From the NCBI RefSeq assembly GCF_000699445.3, contig NC_067195.1:82020569-82084568 (forward strand): DNA of 64,000 bases, given 5' to 3'. The first letter of the stretch is position 1, and each line of letters starts with the position of its first letter. Below are positions 42,991-54,459 of the stretch, one piece after another. The notes under the pieces are model-generated. The model saw nothing but the letters and a program-made list of their open reading frames with translations, was not told the origin of the DNA and did no database searches. The position numbers and the translations under genes are program-made. The stretch comes from Schistosoma haematobium. Its lineage: Eukaryota; Platyhelminthes; Trematoda; Strigeidida; Schistosomatidae.

Positions 42991-43250
42991 ATAGTTTGTA
43001 AGTGTAATTCCAGATGTTATAGTGAAAAAAAACATGACCAGTGAAGTTCAACTATGTCAAGTGCAATGCAGTTATCAAGCTTGTACGTTATTGGATACCC
43101 AGTCAGTGGTATAGAGGTTAGGTGTTCGTGTTCGAGATCAAATGTTCTGGGTTGGATCTATGAGTAAGCCATCTTGAATGGGCGAAACAACCGTTCAGTG
43201 CTCCCAGGTTTTCAACAGTTATCTGATTAAGATCATTTAGTGATTAAAAA
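42991..43250 (+). repeat. HH-SINE copy, right arm
   Basis: The head (AAGTTCAACTATGTCAAGTG), tRNA-like part (ACCCAGTCAGTGGTATAGAG; B-box zone GGGTTGGATCTAT) and tail are present. The hammerhead is damaged: CTGAGGAG is replaced, only GGGCGAAAC and CAGTGC remain. Confidence 0.7.
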
Positions 43251-43985
43251 CGGATCTCTATGGGAAATTACTAAGCACAGTATATAACTTATTTCATGGT
43301 AATTCTACAAAATCCGTATATAATATGATTGGGAACGAGGGAAGGAAAATGAAAAAAAAAACACGAATGATAATTATTCTTTGATAAATTGATTTTACAT
43401 TTATTATGGTGAATATTTTTTAAACAGTTGTTTGATATTTCGCAGAGTTCTAACTGCAAGCCATTTTTTAACTAGATCATTTATATTTATTCCTATTTTG
43501 TTCATCATGCACTATATTCAGCCAACTACATATTGAAATTAAGGCACGTTGTGACCGTCCGTTTTGTCCATATATAATCACGTGAATAATGAGTTTACCC
43601 AATATAAAAATAATGCTTGTGAATAACTTTCAGCAATCTTTAAGTTGTTCTTATTACAGGTTTATGAATGCGATTAAGTGGAGTTGGGGTTGAGGAGAAA
43701 TCCAGTAGCGTTTTGACCATACGACAAAGACCATTATCAGAGTTAATGACGTACATCATGTCACAGTATATATATTTCTGAAATTTAATCAATCTACATT
43801 TTGATGAATTCCATTTATTCTGAGAAATCTTACACTTTATTTAATCACTATACTTAATTGTAACGAGTTTAAGATGATAGTTGAATAGATGAATTTATGA
43901 CACGGGTTCAGTTGTTGTTATTTGTTTAATTGTCTACTGGAAGAAGAATAAATTCGACGTGTTATGACTTACATATTTGGCACTG

Positions 43986-44271
43986 GTGAGACTATAATTT
44001 ATAGACGATCTTTGAGCAACTCTAGACTGACCTTGAGAGTGTGCACCTAATAACTAGGACTAAATGAGGGTTATAAACCAGTATGAGGAATCGGAATTAT
44101 GATTTACAGTTGATGGTTGAGGTTAGGAATCAGATTTAGGGTTTTCACCACAAACTAACATCAGATATAATGCCAAAACTCTATTTAGCCAAATGGATCA
44201 ATGAATTTCGCGCTAAAATCCGAGACCTGTTATCTTATACCTGATTAGGTCGTCCATAAATTTTAGTCTCG
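43986..44271. mobile_element. Family G MITE, copy 1
   Basis: Terminal inverted repeats GAGACTATAATTTATAGAC and GTCCATAAATTTTAGTCTC bound a 286 bp non-coding unit. Shared interior landmarks are CTTGAGAGTGTGCACCTAAT, TGATTTACAGTTGATGGTTG and ATGAATTTCGCGC. Length, TIRs and lack of coding capacity indicate a miniature inverted-repeat transposon; no autonomous partner is in the window. Confidence 0.85.
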
Positions 44272-44374
44272 TCTTAGCACCTTATATGAGAGGTTTTCAC
44301 ACAGAATAATAAATTCATTCCATTCCTACTCTGTTCTTATTGATTTTGCTTCACTTTGAATTCACAATTATTTT

Positions 44375-44640
44375 CTATGGTTTGAATCACTAACTGATCT
44401 TGGACAAACCACAACAGAAAACTGAGAAGTGCTACTCGACTGTTTCATTCTATTATGGGACTCTTTATCAATGCATAAGCCCAACTCTACACCTGAGAAT
44501 TAAACCCAGGACCTAGAGTCTCGTGAGCGAGCACTTAACCTCGAGATCACTTTCCTGGCATAAAACGGTGTTTATTTCTAGCTTCAACCAAGTTACAGTA
44601 TTTCGAGGCTACCTTTTATTGTCTGTGATGGATAAAAAAA
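44375..44640 (-). repeat. Degraded HH-SINE
   Basis: The tail, GTTTCATTCTATTATGGGAC, AATTAAACCCAGGACC, ACTTAACCTCGAGATCACT and TTTATTTCTAGCTTCAACCA appear in order. The ribozyme is inactive (CTGA core lost, AATGAAAC). Confidence 0.7.
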
Positions 44641-44896
44641 ATAGGTCAAATATTAACAACAGTAATTACGTAAACAGATGCGTTGGAAATAGTTATATAG
44701 GCATAAATGAGGTAGTAAGAACAATTTGTAAGTGAAGTTGATAGATTATTTGCAAATTATTAATATATTAAGAAATATATATCAAGTGAAAATATAAGCT
44801 GTGTTGATGAACGAAATAGTAAGAGTGAATGTATACGTATTTCGTTTTGTAAACAAAGATTCATTTTTGTATTAGTTACTTGAATCTTGTCATTGA

Positions 44897-45092
44897 TATT
44901 TAGGATCGCAATTGATCAGTCTCTTATTGGCATATGTGCGTCGATATTGCCTTCAGTAACAAGCATTATAAACTGAGTCCCGGAGTGAACATCAACTCTT
45001 GGGTGCAGGTACATCCAGCTGACGAATTTAAAATAGGACGAAAAACACACGTCCTGGGTTGCTAGTCACCATCATTTCATTTTATAAACAAA
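44897..45092 (+). repeat. Sm-alpha-like repeat, ribozyme stem II broken
   Basis: It contains the flank CTTATTGGCATATGTGCGTC, AACATCAACTCTTGGGTGCA and the ribozyme ACATCCAGCTGACGA ... GGACGAAAAACACACGTCCT. Stem I and the core are kept, but ATTTAAA replaces the GTCC strand of stem II. It ends with TTGCTAGTCACCATCA. Confidence 0.72.
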
Positions 45093-45099
45093 GATTCAG

Positions 45100-46430
45100 T
45101 TTGTTAAAAATAGATGCCAATGATTTCAGTAGTATTGAGTAAACATCGAATATAAACTTTGTTTTTACAATTGACTGATCACACAATTAAGAGCAATGAC
45201 ATGTTTATCGAGTCATTATTTAAAAGTGATTGAATTCTACCGATCATACTGCAATGTGGATATTAGTCTAAGTGCTTAGACTGATTACATCAATTGCTTT
45301 GTTCGAGTTTATTTAATGTTCTATATTTATCAAATGAAACAGTTTACAATTCTTAATTATTCTTTACTTTATTATGAAGAATAATGTTGATGAGCTTGAT
45401 ATTAGATTATTGATCCCCATCTTTAACATATTTCTTCATTAAATTGTTTGTTCTTAATAATAATCGACCACTTATTACAAAACAACAATCTATAATCACT
45501 GAAAGTGATATGAATGAAATGAAAAAGAGTTCTTTATTAAGTAGATTCATGAAGTGTATTGATTTCTTGTAGAAAGTAAAAGAAAATAATTAATTATTAA
45601 ATAAATGAACAGTTTAACAATACACAAAATTTTTCTATTGAATCAAATTAATTTTTGCAAAATTACATAATATTACTTAAATCGAAAAATAAGTAGCACT
45701 CTCTGAATGAATGTTAAGTATATTTACATATGAAAGTAATAATAAATTGTATACATTACTTGGATACATTTTACTCCTAGTGAGATATGTGTACTATCGC
45801 TGATCAATTGCGATTATTATTATTATTATTATCATTATTATTATTATTACTGTTATCATTGTTAAACCTTTAATGGATCAATATGTATATAGTGATGGAC
45901 AAATACACAAATACACATACATATAAATGTACGCTTGTAAATAAGCAACGAAACAATTTAGTAATGTATATGAGAACATAGAAAATAATGATTAAATAGA
46001 TGAGCATTCATGTCTGAAATCTAATTTACGGACTAAAAGATTTAGTCGTTTCTCTAAAGTTTTTATATTATTTATTAATTTCTACAAATATTTGTTTGTT
46101 GATATGTTAATCTATAAAAATAAACTAAAGATTTAATCAGTGTACACTTGACGATGTATGTGTGTATTTGTTTAAATGAATCTTCTATATGTATATGTTT
46201 ATGTATAGATGTAAACACAGTGAGTTGGATTCAAATTTCATTTATTTAATTATAACTTCACTTTTCAATAAGTGTTTAAGGCTTAGTTTACTTCCTGTTT
46301 TGTAATCAAAAATAGTTTCCATGATGTAAAACAAATAGTTTTATCAATAAATAAATGTCCATTATTAGGTATGAATTTGTATTCGGTACAATTGACTAAC
46401 TAAAAAACTATTAGTAAAGAATTGTGAAGA
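45100..46430. other. AT-rich DNA with (TTA)n tract at about 45812-45850
   Basis: No gene or interspersed repeat is recognised. Confidence 0.45.
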
Positions 46431-46439
46431 TTGTCGAGT

Positions 46440-46670
46440 CTACATTGACATCATGAATAGATCTATGTTAGGCCACTATTAGAAACCTGGAAATACTGGA
46501 CGGCCGTTTCGTCCTAGCACGGAATTACTCTTCAGAGCTCATCGGCGAACTCGTAACTAAAGGGACTCCAACGAAGGTCTCACGCGCCAATGCTTAACCT
46601 TCAGGCCAGTGAGCCGTCATCCAACGGCGTTAATGTCTAGCTTAAACCAATTCACTCGGCGTCTGCTTCG
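46440..46670 (-). repeat. HH-SINE, divergent, truncated head
   Basis: Ribozyme zone on the minus strand: CTGAAGAG core kept and TAGGACGAAACGGCCGTCC kept, but an insertion disrupts the 5' strand of stem II (GTAATTCC). The tRNA-like part is damaged by deletion. Confidence 0.75.
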
Positions 46671-46909
46671 AGTAATCTAACGAGATTCTATCAGTTTATT
46701 AAAGTTGGTGATTCTACACAACATGGTACACATTCCAACATATAACTCTTTAAAATGTACTGAAAGTATAAATTTCGAGACCCAAATAGTATTTAAGTCT
46801 TTTTAAATTTTCAGTTGGTTCTTCATTCTGTATTTTCTTATTTATCATCTCCCATTCAGTTCATTTTATTTTGAATACCTTTTGCAATCTCTGTTAATTC
46901 TGATTACGA

Positions 46910-48538
46910 ATGGGAGCCATTCGTTTCGTATTATTATTCGAGGAACTCCTGAATAGGCCGGCTCCAATGAATCCACCGAACATCGAAGCAGCACACACAG
47001 ATCTTCCTATAGATGTCAACTCACCAACTACGGAAGAAATTAGAATGGCCGTCAGACAAATCAAGACCGGGAAAGCAGCAGGACCCGACAACATACCAGC
47101 TGAAGCACTGAAATCAGACGTCGAAGTAACCACAAGCATGCTTTATCTTCTATTCAAAAAGATTTGGGAGGAGGAACAAGTGCCGATGGACTGGAAAGAA
47201 GGACACCTCATCAAGATTGCAAAGAAAGGAGATCTGAGCAAATGTGAAAACTACAGAGGCATTACACTACTGTCAATACCAGGGAAAGTCTTCAACAGAT
47301 TGTTGCTGAACCGGATGAAGGATGCAGTAGATGCCCAACTTCGAGATCAACAAGCTGGATTCCGAAAGGATCGGTCGTGCACAGACCAAATTGCAACACT
47401 ACGGATCATCGTCGAACAATCAGTTGAGTGGAACTCATCACTATACATCAACTTCATTGATTATGAAAAGGCATTCGACAGTGTAGATAGGAAGACATTA
47501 TGGAAACTTCTTCGACACTACGGAGTTCCTGAGAAGATTGTCAATATTATCCGGAACTCATACGACGGACTACAGTGCAAAGTAGTGCATGGAGGACAGC
47601 TGACAGATGCATTCCAAGTAAGGACGGGAGTCAGACAAGGCTGTTTACTCTCTCCCTTCCTCTTTCTTCTGGTGGTCGACTGGATTATGAGGACCTCGAC
47701 ATCTGAAGGAAAACACGGAATACAATGGACAGCTCAGAACCAATTAGACGATTTGGACTTCGCAGATGACCTAGCCCTCCTATCACGTACACGTGAACAG
47801 ATTCAGATAAAGACAGCCAGTGTAGCAGCAGTCTCTGCATCAGTATGCCTCAGCATACACAAAGGGAAAACCAAGGTCCTCAAATTCAAAGCGGAGAACA
47901 GCAATCCAATCACACTTGATGGCGAAACTCTGGAAGATGTAGAATCCTTCACATATCTGGGAAGCATCGTCGATAGACATGGAGGTTCAGATGCAGACGT
48001 AAAGGCGAGGATTGGCAAAGCAAGGGCCGCATTCCTACAATTGAAGAACATATGGAACTCAAAACAACTTTCAACCAATATCAAAGTGAGAATCTTCAAT
48101 ACGAACGTCAAGGCAATTCTACTGTATGGAGCTGAAACTTTGAGAACTACAACAACCACAATCAAGAAAGTACAAGTATTTATAAATAGCTGTCTTCTCA
48201 AGATACTCAACATCGATTGGCCGGATACCATCAGCAATAGCCTTGTGTGGGAGAGAACAAACCAACTTCCAGCTGAAGAGGAAATTAGGAAAAGACGATG
48301 GAAATGGATAGGACATACATTACGCAAATCGTCAAACTGCATCACGAGGCAAGCTCTAACTTGGAATCCTGAAGGGAAGCGGAAAAGAGGAAGACCAAAG
48401 AACACATTACGTCGGATAATAGAAGTAGATATGAAAAGGATGAATTACAACTGGAAGGAGCTGGAAAGGATTGCCCAGGACAGGGTTGGATGGAGAATGC
48501 TGGTGAGCGACCTATGCTCCTTCACGAGGAGTAACAGG

Positions 48539-48547
<9 letters not shown>
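46910..48547 (+). CDS. RTE-clade LINE reverse transcriptase, open but 5'-truncated
   Basis: A 545-codon frame without stops. True element sequence begins near 46928 ([10 protein letters not shown], residues 10-19); the first residues and the ATG at 46910 are probably flanking DNA. RT motifs: [11 protein letters not shown] (58-68), NYRGITLLS (114-122), [14 protein letters not shown] (148-161), motif A IDYEKAFD (183-190), motif [19 protein letters not shown] (237-254), motif C FADD (284-287, 47759-47770), FTYLGS (347-352). The C-terminal part has the [11 protein letters not shown]...[16 protein letters not shown] block, a marker of this family. An intact RTE also has an N-terminal apurinic-type endonuclease, absent here. 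The aspartates of motifs A and C are present, so the RT core looks catalytically complete, which suggests recent insertion. It is followed by a (TAAG)n tail. RTE in schistosomes is represented by SR2-like elements; whether this is that family I cannot say. Confidence 0.93.
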
Positions 48548-48599
<52 letters not shown>

Positions 48600-48600
48600 T
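48541..48600 (+). repeat. (TAAG)n tail of the RTE element
   Basis: About 14 perfect TAAG units follow the RT stop codon directly. RTE elements typically have very short 3' UTRs ending in a simple repeat. The older copies at 14.9, 19.3, 37.3 and 50.0 kb have only one to three CTTA units, so this tail is either fresh or expanded. Confidence 0.92.
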
Positions 48601-48603
48601 TGA

Positions 48604-49083
48604 TATTGCCTAGATTAAGTTCATCATAATTAGTTGATGAATGGGAGGTATTCTAACTTATTAAAATCTGAAATATATTTACATATGAGTATCAATTTAA
48701 TTTAATCATATGGTACATTAATGAAAGATTTTAGTCCAGAAACCAAATGAAATAAAATAGACCACTCTTAAATACCTTGATGGTATCAATCCAAATTATT
48801 TAACTGAACTGAATTCAGGATTATGAAATCCTAAAGCTACTATGTTATACTTTATCTATGGTACAATAAAAACCATTATCATTCCTCTTATTACAACCCA
48901 GTTACTCCCATTGCTTGATAGTCTTGGACACCAATTCACTGAACAAGTCCCCAAATCAAAACATAGTTCAACAGGAACGAAATTATATTCCAAATAACAA
49001 GGGTAGATGCAGGTAGAAATTACAATGAGAAAAACGTTAGTTTATTTATAGTTTTTACTCAAGAAGACTCTCGAGTCTTCTCG
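48604..49083. other. AT-rich DNA, nothing recognised
   Basis: No supported feature. Confidence 0.45.
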
Positions 49084-49366
49084 ATGAGACTATAATTTAT
49101 GGAAGACATTTGAGAGACGCTAAAGTGACCTTGAGAGTGTTCACCTACTTACTAGGGCTAAATGGGCGTTATAAAGCACTTTGAAGAATAAGGATTATGA
49201 TTTACAGTTGATGGTTAGGGCCAGGAATTAGCGTTGGGGTTTTTATCCCGAACTTACATGTTATAATGCCAAGACCCTATTTAGCCAAATTGGTGAATGA
49301 ATTTCGCGCCAGAATCCAACACCTGTTATCATCAATCTGATTGATCCGTCAATAAATTATAGTCTC
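49084..49366. mobile_element. Family G MITE, copy 2
   Basis: It runs from GAGACTATAATTTATGGAAG to AATAAATTATAGTCTC, with TTGAGAGTGTTCACCTACTT and AATGAATTTCGCGCC inside. CTTCTC flanks both sides loosely, but no clear target duplication is seen. Confidence 0.85.
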
Positions 49367-49969
49367 TCAGTCTTCTCCAAGTATCCACTAGAGCTGGTTG
49401 GTTAAGAAATAGTCAATCAGAGTGCTCAAACATAATCCTACACGGAACGTGCTTTAATCCAATATATATTCCGCTAACAAAAATAATACTTTAAAATTTA
49501 CAATTCTAAATGATAGATGAAGGTTTGGAAGATGTATTCCTTGAGCAGAAAGATTTAGTCGTGAAGCTTTCATTGTAGTCCTAAGATGACGTTATCAGAA
49601 CATACTTTAAAGAGAAGTTAATTATTAAAATTTCTCCACAACTGAACAATAGCTTGTTCTGTTAACCTTGGATATCGTTAATTACTATGCATAACTGTAT
49701 AACCGTTAGTCCTATTTCATGATAAATCATTTTCAGTCCTAAACCATATCAACAGAAATTCGTTCTTAATTATTTCCGTTTTGTTTTGTTTATTTTAAAT
49801 ATGATAAAAAACTGATTTATGTCTCAATTCGTATAGAAAGATGAAGACTATGGACGAACGATTTAGTATAAACCAAAACATAATTCAAAAATATCTCTGA
49901 ATAAACTGAGTTACATATTGAATTCGCTTATTTAGTCAATAATCAAATCTGGATAAATTGAACTCAGTG

Positions 49970-50385
49970 GTTATTTACTTACTTACGCCTGTTACCCTTC
50001 GTGGAAGAGCACAGTCAGACCACCAGCATTCTCCACCCAACTCTGTTCCAAGCAATTCTTTACACTTGTTTCCAGTTGCTATTTATTCTTCCCATGTCTG
50101 CTTCCAACTCCCGATCCAGTATGTCCTATGCTTTCCCAGTTTTCCGCTTCCATTTAGGATTCCAAGTTAGTGCTTTCCTCGTGATGCAGTTTGGTGATTT
50201 CTTCAATGTATTTCCTATCCATTTCGAGCGTCTTTTCCTAATTTTCTCTTCAGATGGAAACTGGTTTGTCCGTCCCACACTAGGCTGTTACCGATTGCAT
50301 CCGGTCAATGGACACTGAGTATCTTGCGAAGACAATTATTTATAAATACTTGTACTTTCTTTATGATGGTTGTAGTGGCCTTACC
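49970..50385 (-). pseudogene. RTE LINE 3' end, 5'-truncated
   Basis: Minus-strand pieces in several frames match the RTE C-terminus ([39 protein letters not shown]), ending in a CTTACTTA tail at about 49974-49985. It has multiple frameshifts and is dead. Confidence 0.85.
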
Positions 50386-50879
50386 AGTAATAGATGACAA
50401 TAATAAATCAATAACTTAGTGTCTAAATACAATTCACAAATATTATAAAATTTAACTGCCATAACTAACTGATTTATTTGATTCAATATTTATGATAGCC
50501 TTCCCAGCTCTGTTTAATTGGATTCGCCTGCACACATTTTATATAAGGGATCATCATGAGAAGTTAGTTGTCCCTCTTCGTAGCATTTTCCATTCTAGTC
50601 CACATCAAGAAAGAAAAAATAATAAACAAACAGACAAATACAGAAAAACTTTTAATACACATATTGGTCATTTAGCCTTGTTAAAGTGGAAGGATAGATT
50701 TATCGTGAATATGTACAGTATAAATGATATAATATTTGAATTTTGTTCTCATTAACCATTATTTATTAACTTTTAGAACATGGAAAAATATCAAACTGAA
50801 AAATTTCCTGAATAATCATTTAAGTATTAAATTAAATTACACGAAAAAAAAGTCAATCATTCACTTACTAGTTCATTTT
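50386..50879. other. AT-rich DNA, no convincing gene
   Basis: An 87-codon open frame (50492-50755) exists, but I find no recognisable motif, splice context or repeat match. Confidence 0.4.
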
Positions 50880-51165
50880 CGTATTGCTTGTTTGAATCTT
50901 CCCATTGATGTTTAACCCTGCAGTTGATCCGTCCCTTATTTGAATATGTGTATCCTTTGCGGACTGCCTCGATATTTTCTTTAAGTCACAAGCATTATAA
51001 ACAGAAATGGATGGTGACTAGGAGTGAATTCCAGGATGCGCACTTCAAGTCATGGTGGGAACATCAACTCTTAGATGCAGATAGATTCAGCTAGAGTCCC
51101 AAATGAGACGAAACGCACGTCCTGGATTCTATTAATAGTCACCAACTATCTCTGCTTATAATTTA
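50880..51165 (+). repeat. Sm-alpha-like repeat, ribozyme core deleted
   Basis: The flank (CTTATTTGAATATGTGTATC, GCCTCGATATTTTC), a short minus-oriented ribozyme end (GTGAATTCCAGGATGCGCAC), then AACATCAACTCTTAGATGCA and the plus ribozyme zone. Here CTGACGAG is cut to CTAGAG while GAGACGAAACGCACGTCCTG follows. The core is destroyed. The inverted ribozyme ends again give a minus-then-plus arrangement. Confidence 0.72.
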
Positions 51166-51594
51166 CTTACTAATTTAAAATATGAGTGGTATTTTTTACC
51201 TTCTCTGTGAGATATTTTTAAAACTAGTGTTTATTGTATATAAGGGAATCTTGTAAAGTGTAATAACTAAGTTGACAATTTTCACTGAGACCACATTAAA
51301 ACAGTGACAATGTAATGATCTTTCTGCTTTTACGTGAGATGTCTATGAATAAATATTTTACTATCATTATTTTAGCACAATGAATCTGGCTTAATAATAA
51401 TTCATTTCTTAAGTTGAATAGTATAGTGTTTACATGAAAGACTCCTATATCAATCATAGTTTTTGACAAGAGTGCATTTAACATGAAGTCATTTGTCGAT
51501 AACATTCGCTGCTGTATTTTCACTTACTTTGAAACAAACTATTTTTTATAAACATAACGTCTTATCATGGTTAGAGATGCTACCATTGAGCTAT

Positions 51595-51610
51595 CCCCCC
51601 GGGGGGGGGG
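51595..51610. repeat. C6-G10 homopolymer palindrome
   Basis: CCCCCC followed by GGGGGGGGGG is the only such GC block in this AT-rich window. The left flank on the minus strand (TAGCTCAATGGTAGC) resembles a tRNA box A and the right flank on the plus strand (GGTTCGAGCGA) a B-box, but they are in opposite orientations, so no tRNA can form. Confidence 0.8.
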
Positions 51611-52069
51611 TTCGAGCGACGAACTTAATGAATAATTGTGATATTGATATTGAGTTTTTACTAAGTGCTAATCAGTTTCCTATTTGTTTAGACACAAGGT
51701 GATTCACATTGAATCCTACAAAAAGCAATATTTCCTTAAGATTATAGAAGCACCTTACTAAGTGGTTCCAGCTTGTGCAAAATCTGGTTTTTAGGTTTCT
51801 GTTGGTCAGCCCAAACCTCATCACATCAAGGATTTCAAGTTGCATCTGTCGTTATATTCAACAATGAGGTTAAATATAATTCAATTCCACACACCAACTA
51901 ATAAATAAATGTGGTAATAATTCACAATGTTTTTTACTGAAATTCAAAGTGTTGAAAAAAATTCTCTAGAACTATCCATTCAACTTCAGTAATGTATAGT
52001 AGACCTGAACTTCTGTCGATTTTTGGAAATATAAATCCATTACCAGTTTTAGTTTATTTGACATGTGAC

Positions 52070-52225
52070 TAGTAGTGGAATTCAAGGCATGGAGGTCATG
52101 CTGTTTAGGATACACCAGTTGAATATACCTGCATCCCAGTGTTGTCATTGACACTAATACTGGGACATATTGTCTATTCTTTCAAATCCCACTAAGCTAT
52201 TGAATCCAGATATTCACTAAATTAT
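52070..52225 (-). repeat. Diverged Sm-alpha-like repeat
   Basis: The minus strand keeps the family order: TTCAATAGCTTAGTGGGATT (box A zone), ACTGGGATGCAGGTATATTC, then a ruined ribozyme (CAACTGGTGTATCCTAAACA, ending TTGAATTCCACT). No catalytic core remains. Confidence 0.5.
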
Positions 52226-52339
52226 TTAACGGTTATGATATGTTCTATGATTATTGTTATTAATAACTGGATTTCTATTGGTCTATATCCCTAGAATCAA
52301 GCTAGATCCAGTTAATGATTTACAACTAGGGTGAAATAC

Positions 52340-52720
52340 TCATACTGTGTTTTACTACTAGCCACAATGCAACTTTGTCAAAATTCGTAACAAAAAAGAC
52401 TGTATCGAGACAATTCACTTGGGTTTTACTGTTGTTTGATCACTGAGTAATGACCAGTGTCATTTATGTTAAGTTCCTCTTACTGTTGATAAAATTCTGT
52501 CGATCAAGTTGCACTATGGTCACTAGTCTAATTGATTCGATATCACGTGCAATACGTTCAGATGCAAAGTCGTGGTTAACGGTGATCGACAGGAAATCCT
52601 GAAGTTATATTTCATACTATTTGGCATTCATCAGCAAGGTGTAGCCATAATCTCAAGAAGATTAATGCTCTTCGATGAATTCGATCTGGTATCACCCAGC
52701 TTCATAGTCAAAGACATTGC
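52340..52720 (-). repeat. Family F tRNA-like repeat, left arm, hammerhead-like core
   Basis: Minus strand: B-box-like GATCGAATTC, then TTCTTGAGATTATGGCTACA, CCTTGCTGATGAATGCCAAA, TAGTATGAAATATAACTTCA and GGATTTCCTGTCGATCACC, followed by a long 3' part (to about 52340) with GATCAAACAACAGTAAAACC. CTGATGA and GAAA match the hammerhead core, and ATGC/GTAT can form stem II. Stem III is degraded. It faces the plus copy at 52735. Confidence 0.6.
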
Positions 52721-52734
52721 CATGACCCGAATAG

Positions 52735-52900
52735 CTCAGTCATAACACCTCTAAATATGAAACTTGGTGTCGACGGAACGATTCCAGCAAGGAGCATCAT
52801 TTCCCTAAAGACTAAAGGTATACCTTGCTGATAAATATTAAATAACATGAAACCTAGGTCCAGGATTCCCTATTCACTACCTCCAACCACCACTTTAAAT
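52735..52900 (+). repeat. Family F tRNA-like repeat, right arm
   Basis: Plus strand: GAATAGCTCAGTCATAACAC (box A zone), ACGATTCCAG (B-box zone), AAGGAGCATCATTTCCCTAA, ACCTTGCTGATAAATATTAA and ATAACATGAAACCTAGGTCC, AGGATTCCCTA. Stem III is a perfect palindrome (ACCTAGGT) followed by C17, and GAAA is intact, but the core reads CTGATAA (G8 changed to A). Confidence 0.62.
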
Positions 52901-52904
52901 CTGC

Positions 52905-54140
52905 TTAGTATACATATATGACAACAAAGACTAATTAACTTCAGTTTGATAATTAACAATGGGAAATTTCAAACGATTATTAAATCCAATACACAAATAT
53001 ATAGTTGGATTATTACTATATCATTATAATCATTGTGCATCATCATCATCATCACATGAATATCTGCATAATAATTGCCTTTGTTTGCTTGTGGATTTAT
53101 TTGAATATTAAGCATAGCTATATTATATATGTATATTAGCCTGTTCACAATTGTACAATTGGATTGTCTGGTCATCATTTAAATGATACCTACTATAGTT
53201 TCTTTTCTTTTCTTTACTTTACTTTTCTTTTTTCTTTTAATAATCCAAAATATAAACGAATCAGATTACAGACAGGTCATTTTACATAGATAGTTATACA
53301 GACAGGTCAATTAAGTAAAAACCAGTCAGCATCATTTAATAATAAATAGAATAGATTGGTTGTTGAAAATGAGGATTTATCCCTCTATTATAAAACACAA
53401 ACTTTTTTAAATCTTAAATATACTAAATTCATATTAGTGTAATGATCACTGTTATTATCATTACTGATGACCATACTCATATGATGAGCATTGTTACTAA
53501 ATGACAATTATTTCAATGAAACACTAGTGTATTTCTATAAACTGAATAGATAATAATAATGATAATGTTGATAATGTCCACTTACCCTATGGATCATTAA
53601 ATATATATATTAAATTTATCCATCAGTATTATTATAACACTTAAATATTTTAGACAACATTTAGAATCAAGGGAAAAAAATAAATAAACAAATGAATTTA
53701 CTGTAATATTCTTTAGTTTCTATGATGAAAAATATAAAAAACGATAACAACAACAATAGCAACACACACACACACACAAGCACACACACAATCTATTTCG
53801 AGTAATATTTACTTGTTAAAATGATAAATCAATGTTGGGTATCAAAAATATCATGATCTTTATTTATTAAAAAAAAAAGAAAAAAAAGAAAGAAACTAAA
53901 TAAATAAAATAATTATCATATTCTATACAAACTTTCAATGTATACTACTTACAAAGATTGATCTTTTAAAAAATCTTTTGTGGACATTAAAGAGTCATTA
54001 ATTTTAACAAATTGAGATTTGTAATTATATCCTATTCTGCATTTTCTACTTGAGTACGCACACACACACTTACATACACCCATACTCGTATATACAATAA
54101 TATCTATTTCTTTTTTAATTGGATTTATTAATTATTAGCC
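52905..54140. other. Simple-sequence-rich DNA
   Basis: (CAT)n near 53036, (CTTTT)n-like pyrimidine tract 53199-53238, (CA)n 53762-53790 and A-rich tracts 53869-53895. No gene or interspersed repeat is recognised. Confidence 0.5.
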
Positions 54141-54144
54141 TCTA

Positions 54145-54176
54145 AAACGACCAGCATCTCAATGCTTGGTCGTTTG
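54145..54176. other. Strong short hairpin of unknown nature
   Basis: AAACGACCAGCAT and ATGCTTGGTCGTTT pair with one bulge around CTCA. It is followed by GATGTGGCGATGACCCGAGG, then an A-run. Confidence 0.55.
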
Positions 54177-54292
54177 ATGTGGCGATGACCCGAGGTGAGA
54201 AAAAAAAGTTAAAATTTCTTATTTGATTATATATTTTGTTTTTAGCTAGGGACATTTTATGAATAACCGTCAATTGTTATATATATATATAT

Positions 54293-54455
54293 TATAGTTG
54301 AGTTCATGAGTCAATTAAAGTTAGACCACCATGAAAAACCTTGAAGCACTAGACGGTCATTTCGTCCTAGTACGGGACCCTTCAGTAACTTTAATTGACT
54401 CATGAATTCAACCATTAAACTACTACAATCTTCACAAAAAAACCCTCTTCTGAAA
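54293..54455. repeat. HH-SINE tail foldback
   Basis: The minus tail TTGAGTTCATGAGTCAATTA with part of the ribozyme (GACGGTCATTTCGTCCTAGT) is followed after a short gap by the plus tail TAATTGACTCATGAATTCAA and CCACAAAAAA-type leader. The tRNA-like heads of both arms are deleted. Confidence 0.82.
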
Positions 54456-54459
54456 TATA

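Noticed and set aside
43695..43735. Hammerhead-like string on the minus strand (CTGATAATGG ... GGTC AAAACG)
   Set aside because: The core would be CTGATAA, GAAA is AAAA and no stem I is visible; a single copy with no family support.
47803..48405. 200-codon minus-strand open frame
   Set aside because: It is the antisense shadow of the RTE reverse transcriptase at 46910-48547.
51545..51620. Possible tRNA gene around the C/G homopolymers
   Set aside because: Box-A-like sequence lies on the minus strand and B-box-like sequence on the plus strand, so they cannot belong to one tRNA.
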